Below, one piece after another: positions 16,507-29,467 of a DNA stretch of 45,851 bases (the first letter of the stretch is position 1; each line of letters starts with the position of its first letter). The notes below the pieces were generated by a model, which ran no database searches, had not been told where the DNA came from, and saw only the letters and a list, made by a program, of their open reading frames with translations. Both the position numbers and the translations under genes were made by a program. Source of the stretch: an uncultured Bacteroidota bacterium (GTDB taxonomy: Bacteria; Bacteroidota; Bacteroidia; Bacteroidales; UBA12481). The DNA is taken from positions 1 through 45,851 of the forward strand of contig CAIXKO010000234.1 of the NCBI GenBank assembly GCA_903919925.1, read 5' to 3'.

Positions 16507-18015
16507 CTATTTCCATATCCTGATATCTTCACGTGTCTTAGGACGCTTTTCATCTAACCATTTGAATCCCTCCAAACGCAAATCACCGGCTCCCAGGTCC
16601 TTCAAAGGAGTTAATTTTGAGTCCGGATCAGTAACAAACGCAATCCGGTCAATTTTCCTTTCTGCAAAATAGATCATTATGGTGCTGCTTACTGCTTTAT
16701 TCTGCCCAATAACCTGATCCCCATCTTTTGGATAAAACAAGGATTCTCCATTCCCGGTGACTTCAACGCGATGAAGTTGGTCGGATTTAAAAAATCCGGT
16801 TATTTTTTTCCCTTTTATCTGATTAAACATCGTGCTGTCTTCCTGGGTGATCATGAATCCTCCACTTCGCATCTCCATTCGTTCAATTCCTTTCTTACCC
16901 AGTCGTATACCCAGTGTGTCAGCAGTTAACTGATTATTGTCTTGCCAGATAACAGGATCATGAAACAATTGTATCAGGCTGTCTATCACCAGGTAATCTA
17001 ATGAATCGCATCGGCCCTGAATATCTTTTCGATAAAACTGAACGTGCGGAAAGGCCTGAATGCGCCTGGATTTCCTGATATCTTCGCGTGTGGATATCAG
17101 TGTGTCGGAATGGAGAAACAAGCTGTCCTTATCGCCTGCCATGATATACAGAACATCTTCCGTAATCTGAAAACTGTTTTTGGTTTCGTCGTAATACAAA
17201 TGCTCGCCATGGATGATCATATTCTCAACCGTGTCTTTTAGCACGACATTACAGAAAGCTTCGGTAAAATTACCGGCCTGGTCGTAGATCAGACTATCTG
17301 TGCGCAAAACCTGCTGTTTAACCTGCATATAAACATTCTGTGAGAACGAAGATTTCCTGTTTTTGGAATCGTATTTTCCCCGGTTGCAGGCAATATAATT
17401 TGTATCACTGAAAATCTCTGTCGGGCCCTCAAAAGACATGGCTTCCGTTAGAGAATTGTAAGTAAGACTGTCGGTAAATAAAGTATTATCCGGATTGGTC
17501 AGGGTAACACTTTCTTTAAAAATAAATTCGTTAAGCTTTAAATAATAGTATCCCCAGAAACTTTCAACGATATTCAAACTATCAATTATCTGGCCTCCGC
17601 CAAAATATACAGCAGTTTCCTCCTTCATATTATAATCGAGCCTGGGGGCCTTAAGGCTTTCTTTCCCATTATCCATAAGTACGTTACCCTCGAGCTGGGC
17701 AAACTCTGTTTGTCCGTTATAGATTAACTTTCTGGAATAAACATGAAGGGTATCGGCCTTAATAATATGGACTCGGCTATATCCGGTGAACTGGTTGATT
17801 GTTTCATCAAGGTACGCGCTGTCGCAGGTGAGCGTAAGGTTTTTGTGTTTCATCCTTACGTTTCCGATCATCCGTTTGATGCCATTGCCGATGGAAGGAT
17901 CCACAGAGATTACATCAGCGTAGAAATCAACGATGCGCGATTCCTGGCTTGAGGCGGACAGGAAGGAAGACAGCAGAAAAGCTGCCGCGATGCACAGTTT
18001 ATGCAAGCATCTCAT
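16507..18015 (-). CDS. OstA-like (LptA/LptC-related) envelope protein
   Basis: A 502-aa exported protein with signal peptide (CIAAAFLLSSFLSASSQ). Its repeated short beta strands (IVDFYADVISVDP; GNVRMKHKNLTLTCDSAYLDE; GNVLMDNGKESLKAPRLDYN) are typical of the OstA/LptA beta-jellyroll, and several repeats suggest an extended trough. The family carries lipopolysaccharide across the periplasm. The frame is open to 18135, but the start MRCLHKL at 18015 gives a proper signal peptide and overlaps the MoxR gene by only 17 nt. It ends the guaB-parvulin-moxR cluster. Confidence 0.88.
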   Translation of the reverse strand: MRCLHKLCIAAAFLLSSFLSASSQESRIVDFYADVISVDPSIGNGIKRMIGNVRMKHKNLTLTCDSAYLDETINQFTGYSRVHIIKADTLHVYSRKLIYNGQTEFAQLEGNVLMDNGKESLKAPRLDYNMKEETAVYFGGGQIIDSLNIVESFWGYYYLKLNEFIFKESVTLTNPDNTLFTDSLTYNSLTEAMSFEGPTEIFSDTNYIACNRGKYDSKNRKSSFSQNVYMQVKQQVLRTDSLIYDQAGNFTEAFCNVVLKDTVENMIIHGEHLYYDETKNSFQITEDVLYIMAGDKDSLFLHSDTLISTREDIRKSRRIQAFPHVQFYRKDIQGRCDSLDYLVIDSLIQLFHDPVIWQDNNQLTADTLGIRLGKKGIERMEMRSGGFMITQEDSTMFNQIKGKKITGFFKSDQLHRVEVTGNGESLFYPKDGDQVIGQNKAVSSTIMIYFAERKIDRIAFVTDPDSKLTPLKDLGAGDLRLEGFKWLDEKRPKTREDIRIWK

Positions 18016-18955
18016 TGATAATATCTTCAACCGATATTCCCCGGGCTTCTGCTTTATAATTTCTGATAATCCGGTGGCGGAGGATTGCCGGAGCAATAGC
18101 CCTGACATCCTCGATATCAGGTGAGTACTTCCCATTGAGGACCGCGTGAGTCTTTGCTCCGATAATCAGAAATTGTGAAGCTCTGGGTCCTGCACCCCAA
18201 ACCAGATTGTCCTTGGCCATAGGATGAGCAAGCGGACTGGTTGGTCGGGTTTTAGAGGTAAGATTTACGGCCCATTCAACCACGCTGTGGTTTACCGGTA
18301 CTCTCCGGATCAAATCCTGATAAAATAGGATCTCTTCTTTTGAAATTACCTGGTTGAGTGTAGATTCAATGTTTGAAGTCGTTCTTTTAACAATGGTAAT
18401 TTCATCTTCAAAAGCCGGATAGTCGAGCAGTATATTCAACATAAAGCGGTCGAGCTGTGCTTCAGGAAGCGGATATGTACCTTCCTGCTCAATCGGGTTT
18501 TGAGTAGCCAGTACAAAGAATGGATCTGGTAACGTGTAGCGGATACCGCCTGATGTTACTGATTTTTCTTGCATGGCTTCCAAAAGCGCCGATTGGGTTT
18601 TAGGCGGGGTACGGTTGATTTCGTCGGCGAGAATCATGTGGGCAAACAAAGGGCCCTTAACAAATTTGAATTGCCTGTTGGAGTCCAGAATCTCGGTACC
18701 AATAATATCCGAAGGCATTAAATCAGGGGTGAATTGAATTCTTTTAAAATCCAATCCGAGGATTTTGGAAATTGTGGTTACGAGCAAAGTTTTTGCCAAC
18801 CCCGGAACACCCACTAAGAGGCAATGCCCACGGCTAAAAATGCTTACTAAAACCTCTTCAACAACCTGATCCTGGCCAATGATTATTTTCCTTATCTCAT
18901 TGAAAAATTGCTCGTAGGAGCTCCGTAGTTTGTCAACTGCTTCTTTATCACCCAT
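17999..18955 (-). CDS. MoxR-family AAA+ ATPase
   Basis: A 318-aa AAA+ protein with Walker A GVPGLAKT (49-56), Walker B LADEINRTPPK (from 109), and ALLEAMQEKSVT and ATQNPIEQEGTYPLPEAQLDRF motifs of the MoxR group, which act as chaperones for metal- or VWA-containing partners. No DUF58 or VWA partner genes follow, unlike the usual setting; it sits between parvulins and an OstA-like gene, suggesting an envelope-assembly role. The frame is open to 19051, but MGDKEAV at 18955 starts 1 nt after the parvulin stop and is the sensible start. Confidence 0.92.
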   Translation of the reverse strand: MGDKEAVDKLRSSYEQFFNEIRKIIIGQDQVVEEVLVSIFSRGHCLLVGVPGLAKTLLVTTISKILGLDFKRIQFTPDLMPSDIIGTEILDSNRQFKFVKGPLFAHMILADEINRTPPKTQSALLEAMQEKSVTSGGIRYTLPDPFFVLATQNPIEQEGTYPLPEAQLDRFMLNILLDYPAFEDEITIVKRTTSNIESTLNQVISKEEILFYQDLIRRVPVNHSVVEWAVNLTSKTRPTSPLAHPMAKDNLVWGAGPRASQFLIIGAKTHAVLNGKYSPDIEDVRAIAPAILRHRIIRNYKAEARGISVEDIINEMLA

Positions 18956-18956
18956 A

Positions 18957-20378
18957 TTACTTAATCCATCCTTTATGTTCGAACTGGCATTGCTGGAAAT
19001 CGGGATCAATCCGGATATACATAGATTCCTGTTTCTTTTCGATCCAATCACTCAATTCTTTCTGCTTCTTATTTTGGAGAGTCATGGTTTGCAGAAATTG
19101 ATAATCTTGCTTAAGATCTGCTTTGTGAGCTGGTTTACTTGATTTTATCGATAGAATTTTATAAACCGTCGCATTGCTCTCGTCCTGGACTTCAATTACT
19201 TTTGATATTTCACCCACTTTAAGATTTTTCACGGCATCGAAAATTGCAGGATTAAGTTCCTGTGGTTCGAACCAGGTGGTATTAGCGTTTTGGGAGTTTG
19301 GATCCTGCGGGTTACCTTTATTTACGAGTAAACCACCGTTAGCGCGGGTATCCTTAGCTGAGCTGAAACGTACGGCAGCATCTTCGAAGCTGAACTTATT
19401 TTCCCTGATGAATAGCGCAATACTATCGAGCCGTTTACGAATGGCCAGTTTTTCCTCGATTGTGGGCTTAGGCGATAATAGGATGTGTTTGACATTAACC
19501 AGATCTCCGCGCCGTTCAATGAGCTGCATGATATGATAACCGAAATCGGTTTTTACAACCCTGGAAATTTCATTGCTTTTCAGGTTAAAGGCAACGGCTG
19601 CAAATTCAGGTACGAGCTCGCTCCTGGGCATTAACCCCAATTCACCGCCACGTGGAGAGGAGCCTTTGTCCTCGGAGTAAAGAACTGCCAGGGTGGTAAA
19701 ACTTTCCCCCTTTTGGATGCGGTCCCTGAATTCCTTCAGGCGGTTTTGAATCCTCAAGATTTCCTGTTCTGAAACCTCTGGTTTGAGAACGATTTCTCGA
19801 ATTTCCATGGATGCAGGCCTCAAAGGAATCTCCGCTGCCGGTATCTGTTTAAAGAACTTTTGTACTTCAGACGGGGTAACCGTAATTTTATTGGAAATCT
19901 CACTCTCCATTTTCTGCGAAATCATTTGTTCCTTCTGCGGTTTGAGAAGATCCTGCTTGATTTCCAGCAGCGATTTCTTGAACATATTCTCCAGATTTTC
20001 CTGAGATCCTGCCCGCATAATGTAATCCTGTAACTTGTTATCAATCGCCCGCTGAGCATCCTCGTCGGTAACCATTACGCTGTCAATCTCCGCCTGAATA
20101 ATTAGAAGTTTGCTAACTAATAATGATTCAAGGATATAGCACCTTGAGTCTCCAGGTATGACTTGACCCTGTTGTTTATATTGGATTAACATGTTTTCAA
20201 TATCCGATTGCAGAATCGGGTATTTACCCACTACGGCAACCACCCGGTCCAATAGCAAGGTGTCATTCTGTCCGACAACCTGTCCGTTGAGTGATTTTGG
20301 CAAAACCAACATCAGAAGGAAAGCCTGCACCATGAAAACTTTAAAAATGGCTGCTGATAAACTGTTTCTATTTCTCAT
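18957..20378 (-). CDS. SurA-like periplasmic peptidyl-prolyl isomerase
   Basis: A 473-aa exported protein with an N-terminal signal segment, a SurA-type N-domain (LDRVVAVVGKYPILQSDIENML) and two parvulin domains, the first with LRPASMEIREIVL...PRGGELGLMPRSELVPEFAAVAFNLK...GYHIMQLIERRGD, the second with VKHILLSPKP. SurA escorts outer-membrane proteins through the periplasm. The frame is open to 20411; the start MRNRNSL at 20378 overlaps the preceding lipoprotein gene by 11 nt, fitting translational coupling, while the upstream starts would lengthen the overlap. Confidence 0.9.
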   Translation of the reverse strand: MRNRNSLSAAIFKVFMVQAFLLMLVLPKSLNGQVVGQNDTLLLDRVVAVVGKYPILQSDIENMLIQYKQQGQVIPGDSRCYILESLLVSKLLIIQAEIDSVMVTDEDAQRAIDNKLQDYIMRAGSQENLENMFKKSLLEIKQDLLKPQKEQMISQKMESEISNKITVTPSEVQKFFKQIPAAEIPLRPASMEIREIVLKPEVSEQEILRIQNRLKEFRDRIQKGESFTTLAVLYSEDKGSSPRGGELGLMPRSELVPEFAAVAFNLKSNEISRVVKTDFGYHIMQLIERRGDLVNVKHILLSPKPTIEEKLAIRKRLDSIALFIRENKFSFEDAAVRFSSAKDTRANGGLLVNKGNPQDPNSQNANTTWFEPQELNPAIFDAVKNLKVGEISKVIEVQDESNATVYKILSIKSSKPAHKADLKQDYQFLQTMTLQNKKQKELSDWIEKKQESMYIRIDPDFQQCQFEHKGWIK

Positions 20379-21252
20379 AAACTTCAACATCGTTTTGTAT
20401 AACCGCTTCATTATAAATAGATTCTTCCAATTGTTTGAGGAAGTCCATTTTGCGTTTGTTTAGTAATACATCTCTAATTTCTTGATTTACAAATTCTAAC
20501 GGAGCTGTCATTCCGGGAAGCATGTAATCAATAATGCGTGCGAAATGGAAATACCGGTCATCTTCTGCTTCCAGATATTTATATCGCTGTAAAAAAAGTT
20601 TAGGGTCCTGAACGGTACCCGGCATTTTTTGCATCAGGAGTGGGAATGAAAGCCAGTTTTCTTCAAAAGAATCGGTATACTCCGCTACCTGGGCGCCCAT
20701 ATCAACCAATCTGCTGTAGGCCAGATCGCCTGAGGAATGAGCCAGGTCACGAAATTCCCGCAATCTGCTTGAGCTTCTTAATATCCTGAAATATACACCC
20801 TTAACAATAGGATCCTGCAAAAGAAAATCCTGTTTATACTGGAAATAGTAGGTTTGGATTTCGCTGTCGCTTAGCACCGTATCCAATTTCTGCTCAACCA
20901 TTTGTTTCTCATATTCATAGGTTAGCAGGGAGGTGCGGTATTCATCCAGTAATGACTCAATATTTTTTTGCGCTTCGGTAAGATTGAACTCCGCTTTATT
21001 TACCACAGCCTTCTTTTTCAGCCACAGTTCAATATATGATTTAACCAAACGGACACTATCCTCAGGTGTGGTGCCCTCAGGAATCAAGCCTTGAACCTCA
21101 CTTTTATAAAGGTACTTGCTATAAGCACGCGCAATAGGTTTTTCATTATTACGAATGGACCCAGAGCCACATGAGAAAAGTACCGGCAAAGTAATTGCCA
21201 GAAGAACAAGATTCTTTAAAAGGGATCTAAAGTTTAATCCTGGATAACACAT
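20368..21252 (-). CDS. Lipoprotein of the parvulin cluster (SurA-N-like, no isomerase motif)
   Basis: A 294-aa protein whose signal segment ends in the lipobox LFSC (C28), so it is probably a lipid-anchored envelope protein. Residues 40-150 are helical and resemble the SurA N-terminal chaperone region (LVKSYIELWLKKKAVVNKAE), but no parvulin active-site stretch is seen. It lies between two parvulin genes, overlapping both neighbours (26 nt and 11 nt), so it is translated with them and likely acts as a chaperone partner. The start ATG at 21252 is the only one that gives a full signal peptide. Confidence 0.75.
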   Translation of the reverse strand: MCYPGLNFRSLLKNLVLLAITLPVLFSCGSGSIRNNEKPIARAYSKYLYKSEVQGLIPEGTTPEDSVRLVKSYIELWLKKKAVVNKAEFNLTEAQKNIESLLDEYRTSLLTYEYEKQMVEQKLDTVLSDSEIQTYYFQYKQDFLLQDPIVKGVYFRILRSSSRLREFRDLAHSSGDLAYSRLVDMGAQVAEYTDSFEENWLSFPLLMQKMPGTVQDPKLFLQRYKYLEAEDDRYFHFARIIDYMLPGMTAPLEFVNQEIRDVLLNKRKMDFLKQLEESIYNEAVIQNDVEVYEK

Positions 21253-23212
21253 CCTGATTGATTTTTACGGGATATTTCTCTCTTAAAACCTTGATCCATT
21301 CTTTTTCGAGATTATCCTGATAATCAGCGGTTACCTGGCCTCGAATATCATCCAGTTTTTTAGGGTTCGGTTCGATCAGTTTGTTAATCCAAATAAAAAT
21401 TTTGGTGTCCTGCTCGTTTTTTATTTCGGATGCACCGGGTTTCCATTTTACCTGATCCACCATCCAATTATCGCCTTTTGCAAACAGTTTGTCCTCAACT
21501 TCAAAGCTATTACCGGAATATTGTGAGGTAATTTCGGACAAAGTATTCTGAACCGTTACGCCATCGCAGCCATCCTTGCATTTTTTCGTGAGCGCTGATC
21601 TGTATTCTTCAACCATTTTCTGCAGGTTGTTTGCACCTTTTGCAAAAATTACTACTGCGTCAAGTCTTTGTGGCCACATATATTTCGATTGGTTGGCAGC
21701 AAAGTAGGTAAGCATTCCGGCAGTGTCCTTTGAAGCTTTTGACCAAACCATTTTGTCGGTTATTTCAAAAAGGAGATTGCCATCGCGGAACTCGTGATAC
21801 AGGTCGCGGAATTCGGGATATTTCCGGTCGAGCTGGGTTTTCTCATATTCGAGGATCCTTGATTTGGCGTAATCATTGAATTTTTCATCCACAAATTCGG
21901 CAATGGTTCTTACTGTGCCTTTTTTTACGGTAAGGGCAAGGTATGAGGCGAATTCATTTTGGCGAACGGTTAAATTGCCAAGCGTAAACAGAACACCCAT
22001 TTTTTGCAGAGCAGGAGTTGCATCCCATTTACCTGCAAAAATCGATGGATCAACCAATCGGTAGAATTCTTCAAAATTGGGAGTGTTCAGTTGATAATTG
22101 TATTCCTTTTTCAATTTATTAACAACAACCTGCTCACTTTTCTGGGACCTGAGATCCCTGGCAATCTGTGTGGATAATACGGACTTAGCCTCATCCCAGG
22201 TATCGGGAGCTTTTTTGTCGAGCAAGCGGATGATGAACCATCCCAAAGTTGTTTCAACTGGTTCAGTGATATCTCCGGTATTTTTTATTCCATAAGCTGC
22301 CTGGTCAAAAGAGGGTTCTTTCTGGTTTGGCCCAATCCAGAAACCAGCATCGCCACGAACAGCCATGGTACGATCGTCGGAGTATTTGCGGGCGAGGTCA
22401 TTAAAATCGGCACCTGATTTGAGTTGGAGGTAAATGTTTTGAATTTCTTCTTTGGCTTTAGCCTTTTCCTCATCCGTCATTGTATAATTAAATGCTTTCC
22501 AGATTGTTGCAACATGAATTTTCCCACGGGCCGGTTTTTTATCGGTTACCCTGATAATATGATAGCCAAACTGGGTACGAACCGGCATGGATATTTCACC
22601 GATTTTCATTGTAAAAATGGCCGTTTCAAATGGGTAAACCACCTGGAGAACTGGAATAAAACCGATATCTCCGCCATTGGTTGCGGCTGAAGGATCATCG
22701 CTGACTTCCTTAGCAACATCCTCAAATTTATCACCCTTGATTAAACGATCGCGCACAGACATTGCCTTGCGATAGGCCAGGAGGGTATCGCCTGCCTGGG
22801 CATCCTGCTTCACACCAACCAGAATATGACTTGCGCGTACTTCCCATTTGCTGCGTTCGTAAGCTTCTTTTACCAGTTCATCAGTTACTTCCTGGTCCAT
22901 TAAATATGGTTTTGCCAATTGTTCGCGGTTGCTAGCCAATTCCTTTTTAAATGAGGCAGAGGTATCGAGTCCTTGAGCTTCAGCTTCTCTGACTTTTAGT
23001 TTAAAATTGACAAACATGTCAAGCGATTCCTGGACAGATGGTTTTTGGCCTGAGAGATTATTTTTATTTTTATTCAGAATCCGGGTAAACTCGCTGGAAT
23101 AAACAGGTTTATCACCGATAGTCATCAGTACTGCCTCCTGGCTGAAGCTTTTCATACTGGTTAATAGCAGCAAGGCTGCAAAGAGTGTACGTAAGGAAGA
23201 ACTGTACTTCAT
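21227..23212 (-). CDS. Two-domain parvulin-type peptidyl-prolyl isomerase (PpiC/PpiD-like)
   Basis: A 661-aa exported protein: signal peptide (LRTLFAALLLLTSMKSFSQ), an N-terminal helical chaperone-like segment, and two parvulin domains. The first has RASHILVGVKQ...GGDIGFIPV...FGYHIIRVTDKK; the second has ATIWKAFNYT...RGDAGFWIGP...TLGWFIIRLLDKK and looks less canonical. A long C-terminal region (about 380-661) completes it. Role: folding outer-membrane and periplasmic proteins. It follows guaB by 65 nt and overlaps the lipoprotein gene by 26 nt, so the cluster is likely one transcript. Confidence 0.9.
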   Translation of the reverse strand: MKYSSSLRTLFAALLLLTSMKSFSQEAVLMTIGDKPVYSSEFTRILNKNKNNLSGQKPSVQESLDMFVNFKLKVREAEAQGLDTSASFKKELASNREQLAKPYLMDQEVTDELVKEAYERSKWEVRASHILVGVKQDAQAGDTLLAYRKAMSVRDRLIKGDKFEDVAKEVSDDPSAATNGGDIGFIPVLQVVYPFETAIFTMKIGEISMPVRTQFGYHIIRVTDKKPARGKIHVATIWKAFNYTMTDEEKAKAKEEIQNIYLQLKSGADFNDLARKYSDDRTMAVRGDAGFWIGPNQKEPSFDQAAYGIKNTGDITEPVETTLGWFIIRLLDKKAPDTWDEAKSVLSTQIARDLRSQKSEQVVVNKLKKEYNYQLNTPNFEEFYRLVDPSIFAGKWDATPALQKMGVLFTLGNLTVRQNEFASYLALTVKKGTVRTIAEFVDEKFNDYAKSRILEYEKTQLDRKYPEFRDLYHEFRDGNLLFEITDKMVWSKASKDTAGMLTYFAANQSKYMWPQRLDAVVIFAKGANNLQKMVEEYRSALTKKCKDGCDGVTVQNTLSEITSQYSGNSFEVEDKLFAKGDNWMVDQVKWKPGASEIKNEQDTKIFIWINKLIEPNPKKLDDIRGQVTADYQDNLEKEWIKVLREKYPVKINQDVLSRIKL

Positions 23213-23277
23213 AATTATTGACTGGTTTATAAGAAATGCCTTAATACAACGTTAAACTTAATCGTTTGGTATAGGAA

Positions 23278-26719
<3,442 letters not shown>

Positions 26720-26725
26720 AACGGA

Positions 26726-26733
26726 TATATTTG
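26726..26733 (+). promoter_or_regulatory. Predicted -7 box for the exonuclease-RSH-tex operon
   Basis: TATATTTG matches TAnnTTTG exactly and lies 23 nt before the ATG of the RNase D-like gene, just past the recQ stop. No -33 match, but the box is good enough to suggest that the three genes can be transcribed apart from recQ. Confidence 0.45.
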
Positions 26734-26756
26734 GGCCGGTTAACCATAGTATATTA

Positions 26757-27341
26757 ATGAATTTTGCCAGTCATATCGAGCCTGATGAGCTGAACTTATT
26801 ACCATTAAAAAGTTTTGAAGGCACCATTCACGTAATCAATAATCCGGCAGAGGCTGCTGAAGCCGTTCGCCGGTTATCTTATGCTGATATTGTTGGATTT
26901 GATACGGAAACGAGGCCCACTTTTAAGAAGGGCAAACTAAATCCTGTTTCTTTATTGCAGCTTGCAACGAGCCAGGAGGCTTTTTTGTTCAGGACCAATA
27001 AGCTCGGCTTTTTTGCCGGGCTTGAACAATTGCTTACGCAGGAGCGTCCCCTGAAAATCGGTGCAGCTATCCATGAAGATATCAGGGCTTTAAAAGCAGT
27101 GTACCCCCAGCAAACCAATGGATTTATCGATCTTCAGGACATTGTTAAAAATTATGGAATTGAGAATATCGGGGTGAAAAAAATGACTGCTATTGTGTTA
27201 GGTTTTCGTATTTCCAAATCGCAGCAACTCTCCAATTGGGAGGCTGAAACCCTTACGGAAGCCCAAATGGTTTATGCGGCTACCGATGCCTGGGTTTCAC
27301 TGGAAATCTATTTACAGCTGATTAAAAACGGGATACCATGA
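26757..27341 (+). CDS. RNase D-like DEDDy 3'-5' exonuclease
   Basis: A 194-aa protein consisting of one exonuclease domain. The four acidic residues and tyrosine of the DEDDy class are present: D49 and E51 in GFDTETRP, D108 in IHEDIRAL, and Y173/D177 in YAATDAW. No HRDC domain follows, unlike classical RNase D, so it is a short form; it may trim tRNA or other RNA, or act on DNA. It overlaps the next gene by 4 nt (ATGA), so it is co-translated with the RelA/SpoT homologue. Confidence 0.88.
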   Translation: MNFASHIEPDELNLLPLKSFEGTIHVINNPAEAAEAVRRLSYADIVGFDTETRPTFKKGKLNPVSLLQLATSQEAFLFRTNKLGFFAGLEQLLTQERPLKIGAAIHEDIRALKAVYPQQTNGFIDLQDIVKNYGIENIGVKKMTAIVLGFRISKSQQLSNWEAETLTEAQMVYAATDAWVSLEIYLQLIKNGIP

Positions 27342-29467
27342 ACAATCCGGAATTGAGTTTTTCAGCAAAGGCTCAGGCGTGGCTAAATAGTTTTCTGACC
27401 ACTGTTCCCGAGCCTGAAGCCAATCAGATACGGCTTAAATTATCGGAATTAATACCGATCATTATTAACGAGTTAGGGTTGGGTGATGTTTCGCATGCTG
27501 CTTGTTTGCTAACTATTCCATATAATCGAAATTGGGTAACAGCTACTCAGATTACCGAGAGTTATGGGGCAGTTATGGTGAATATCCTGGAAGGGCTTAA
27601 GAAGATTGAGCGGCTCAACACCAGCCGCACAAAAATTCATGCTGACAAGTTCATCCAGCTGCTTCTCAGTATCTCGGATGATGTGAGAGTGATTCTGATT
27701 AAAACCGGAGAGCGGCTTCAGGAGGTTCGCTCCATCGATGGATTGCCTCAGGAAATCAGTTTGAAACTGGCCCACGATGCAGGCGACCTTTTTGCGCCGA
27801 TTGCTCACCGACTGGGTTTATACCTGATCAAGAATGAGTTTGAAGAGGCTTCGATGAAGCATCTTTTGCCTGATATTTATCGCGAAGTATCACGCCGTTT
27901 GGCCGAAACCCGCTCTAACCGGGATGAATACATCGCCCGGTTTATTAAGCCGCTTACCCGTGAGCTCCTGTCCAAAGGCTATCATTGTGATATCAAGGGA
28001 CGGACGAAATCAATTCCTTCCATCTGGAGAAAAATGGTTCACCAGTCGGTTGAATTTGATGAAGTTTATGATTTGTTTGCCATAAGGATTATTCTCAGGA
28101 ATGCTACGGAGAGTGAAAAATCAGACTGCTGGCAGGTTTATTCGATTGTGACGGATCTTTACCAGCCCAACCCTAACCGGTTGCGGGATTGGATATCTAC
28201 ACCAAAACTAAATGGATATGAATCACTCCACACCACTGTAATCGGTCCTGAGGGTCGGTGGGTTGAGGTTCAGATTCGAACTCAGCGTATGGATGCTTAT
28301 GCTGAAAAGGGGCATGCTGCTCACTGGCGATACAAGGAAAAGACGAGCGATGCCGAAGGTGTTGAATGGCTTTCACAAATCCGGGATGCATTGGAAACAT
28401 CTGGTAATGCGGAGAAAGCGGAAGAATCAAAGGAGAAAACCGAGCTCTATTCGAATCAGATATATATATTCACTCCCAAGGGCGATTTACTTAAGCTATC
28501 GGCCGGAGCCACTGTATTAGATTTTGCTTTTGCCGTTCACAGCCAGGTGGGATATCGCTGCACCGGTGCCCGAGTAAATGGATTGATGGTTCCAATCCGC
28601 CACAAACTGGTAAACGGAGACCAGGTGGAAGTTACCACCTCGCAGCAGCAAAAGCCTAAAACGGACTGGCTGAATATCGTAACCTCGTCAAAGGCTAAGG
28701 CAAGAATAAAACGGTTTTTAAAACAGGCTGATTATCAAGATGCAGACATCGGAAAAGAAATTCTCTCCAGGAAACTCAGCCAGTGGAGGATCAAGCATGA
28801 TGTTTCAACCATACAGCGTATTGTTAATTGGTTGAATCTGAAAGATGCACTTGAGCTTTATCAGCAAATCTCTGATACCAAGATCGATTTGGCCTCAATC
28901 CGCGAATATCTCAAGGATAAAGCGCCGTCAGAGGTTCTCAAAGAAAAACTGGCCACGATTAAAACAGTCGACAGTTTTGTTAAAACTACTTCCCAGGCGC
29001 AGGATTATCTGGTTATAGATGATACACTTGGAAATGTGGACTACCGGCTAGCGAAGTGCTGCAATCCGATTTTTGGTGATGAAGTATATGGATTTGTTAC
29101 GGTTCATGAAGGAACCAAGATTCACCGGGTGAACTGCCCTAATGCACCTCAAATGATTGAGCGGTTCCCTTATCGGATCGTAAAAGTGCGCTGGACCGAC
29201 TCCCATGGGGCAGCAGGTGGTTTTACGGTAAATGTTCAGATAACCGGAAATGACAACATTACGGTGGTTAATGAGATCAGCCGGTTAATAGCATCGGATT
29301 TGAAAGTGAGCATGCGCTCCATGAACCTGGTTTCTAAAGATGGTTTGTTTGAGGGCACCTACACTTTGATTGTACAGGACCGTCCGCATCTGGAAACCAT
29401 AATGAACCGCCTAAAACGTACCAAAGGAATACAAACAGTAAGACGATCAGACGAACTAATCTCATGA
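27338..29467 (+). CDS. RelA/SpoT homologue, synthetase active, HD hydrolase site lost
   Basis: A 709-aa long RSH protein: degenerate HD region (about 45-190), (p)ppGpp synthetase (about 205-335), TGS (374-435), helical/zinc-finger part with C574, C575 and C600, and C-terminal ACT (about 630-709). The synthetase looks intact: YDLFAIRII, RLRD (281-284), NGYESLH (292-298) and EVQIRT (310-315). The HD domain lacks the HD pair: where the family has LLHDVVEDT this has LLTIPYNRN (58-64 region), and the later KLADRL aspartate is E125 (KTGERL). I infer a synthetase-only alarmone enzyme. The -R-L-R-D- motif is nearer to the RxKD of bifunctional enzymes. Overlaps neighbours at both ends by 4 nt. Confidence 0.93.
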   Translation: MNNPELSFSAKAQAWLNSFLTTVPEPEANQIRLKLSELIPIIINELGLGDVSHAACLLTIPYNRNWVTATQITESYGAVMVNILEGLKKIERLNTSRTKIHADKFIQLLLSISDDVRVILIKTGERLQEVRSIDGLPQEISLKLAHDAGDLFAPIAHRLGLYLIKNEFEEASMKHLLPDIYREVSRRLAETRSNRDEYIARFIKPLTRELLSKGYHCDIKGRTKSIPSIWRKMVHQSVEFDEVYDLFAIRIILRNATESEKSDCWQVYSIVTDLYQPNPNRLRDWISTPKLNGYESLHTTVIGPEGRWVEVQIRTQRMDAYAEKGHAAHWRYKEKTSDAEGVEWLSQIRDALETSGNAEKAEESKEKTELYSNQIYIFTPKGDLLKLSAGATVLDFAFAVHSQVGYRCTGARVNGLMVPIRHKLVNGDQVEVTTSQQQKPKTDWLNIVTSSKAKARIKRFLKQADYQDADIGKEILSRKLSQWRIKHDVSTIQRIVNWLNLKDALELYQQISDTKIDLASIREYLKDKAPSEVLKEKLATIKTVDSFVKTTSQAQDYLVIDDTLGNVDYRLAKCCNPIFGDEVYGFVTVHEGTKIHRVNCPNAPQMIERFPYRIVKVRWTDSHGAAGGFTVNVQITGNDNITVVNEISRLIASDLKVSMRSMNLVSKDGLFEGTYTLIVQDRPHLETIMNRLKRTKGIQTVRRSDELIS

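Noticed and set aside
27338-27900. Frameshift as cause of the odd HD region in the RSH gene
   Set aside because: The frame is continuous and conserved stretches occur on both sides (EERLQEV-like, IAHRLGLYLIKNEFEE), so loss is by substitution.
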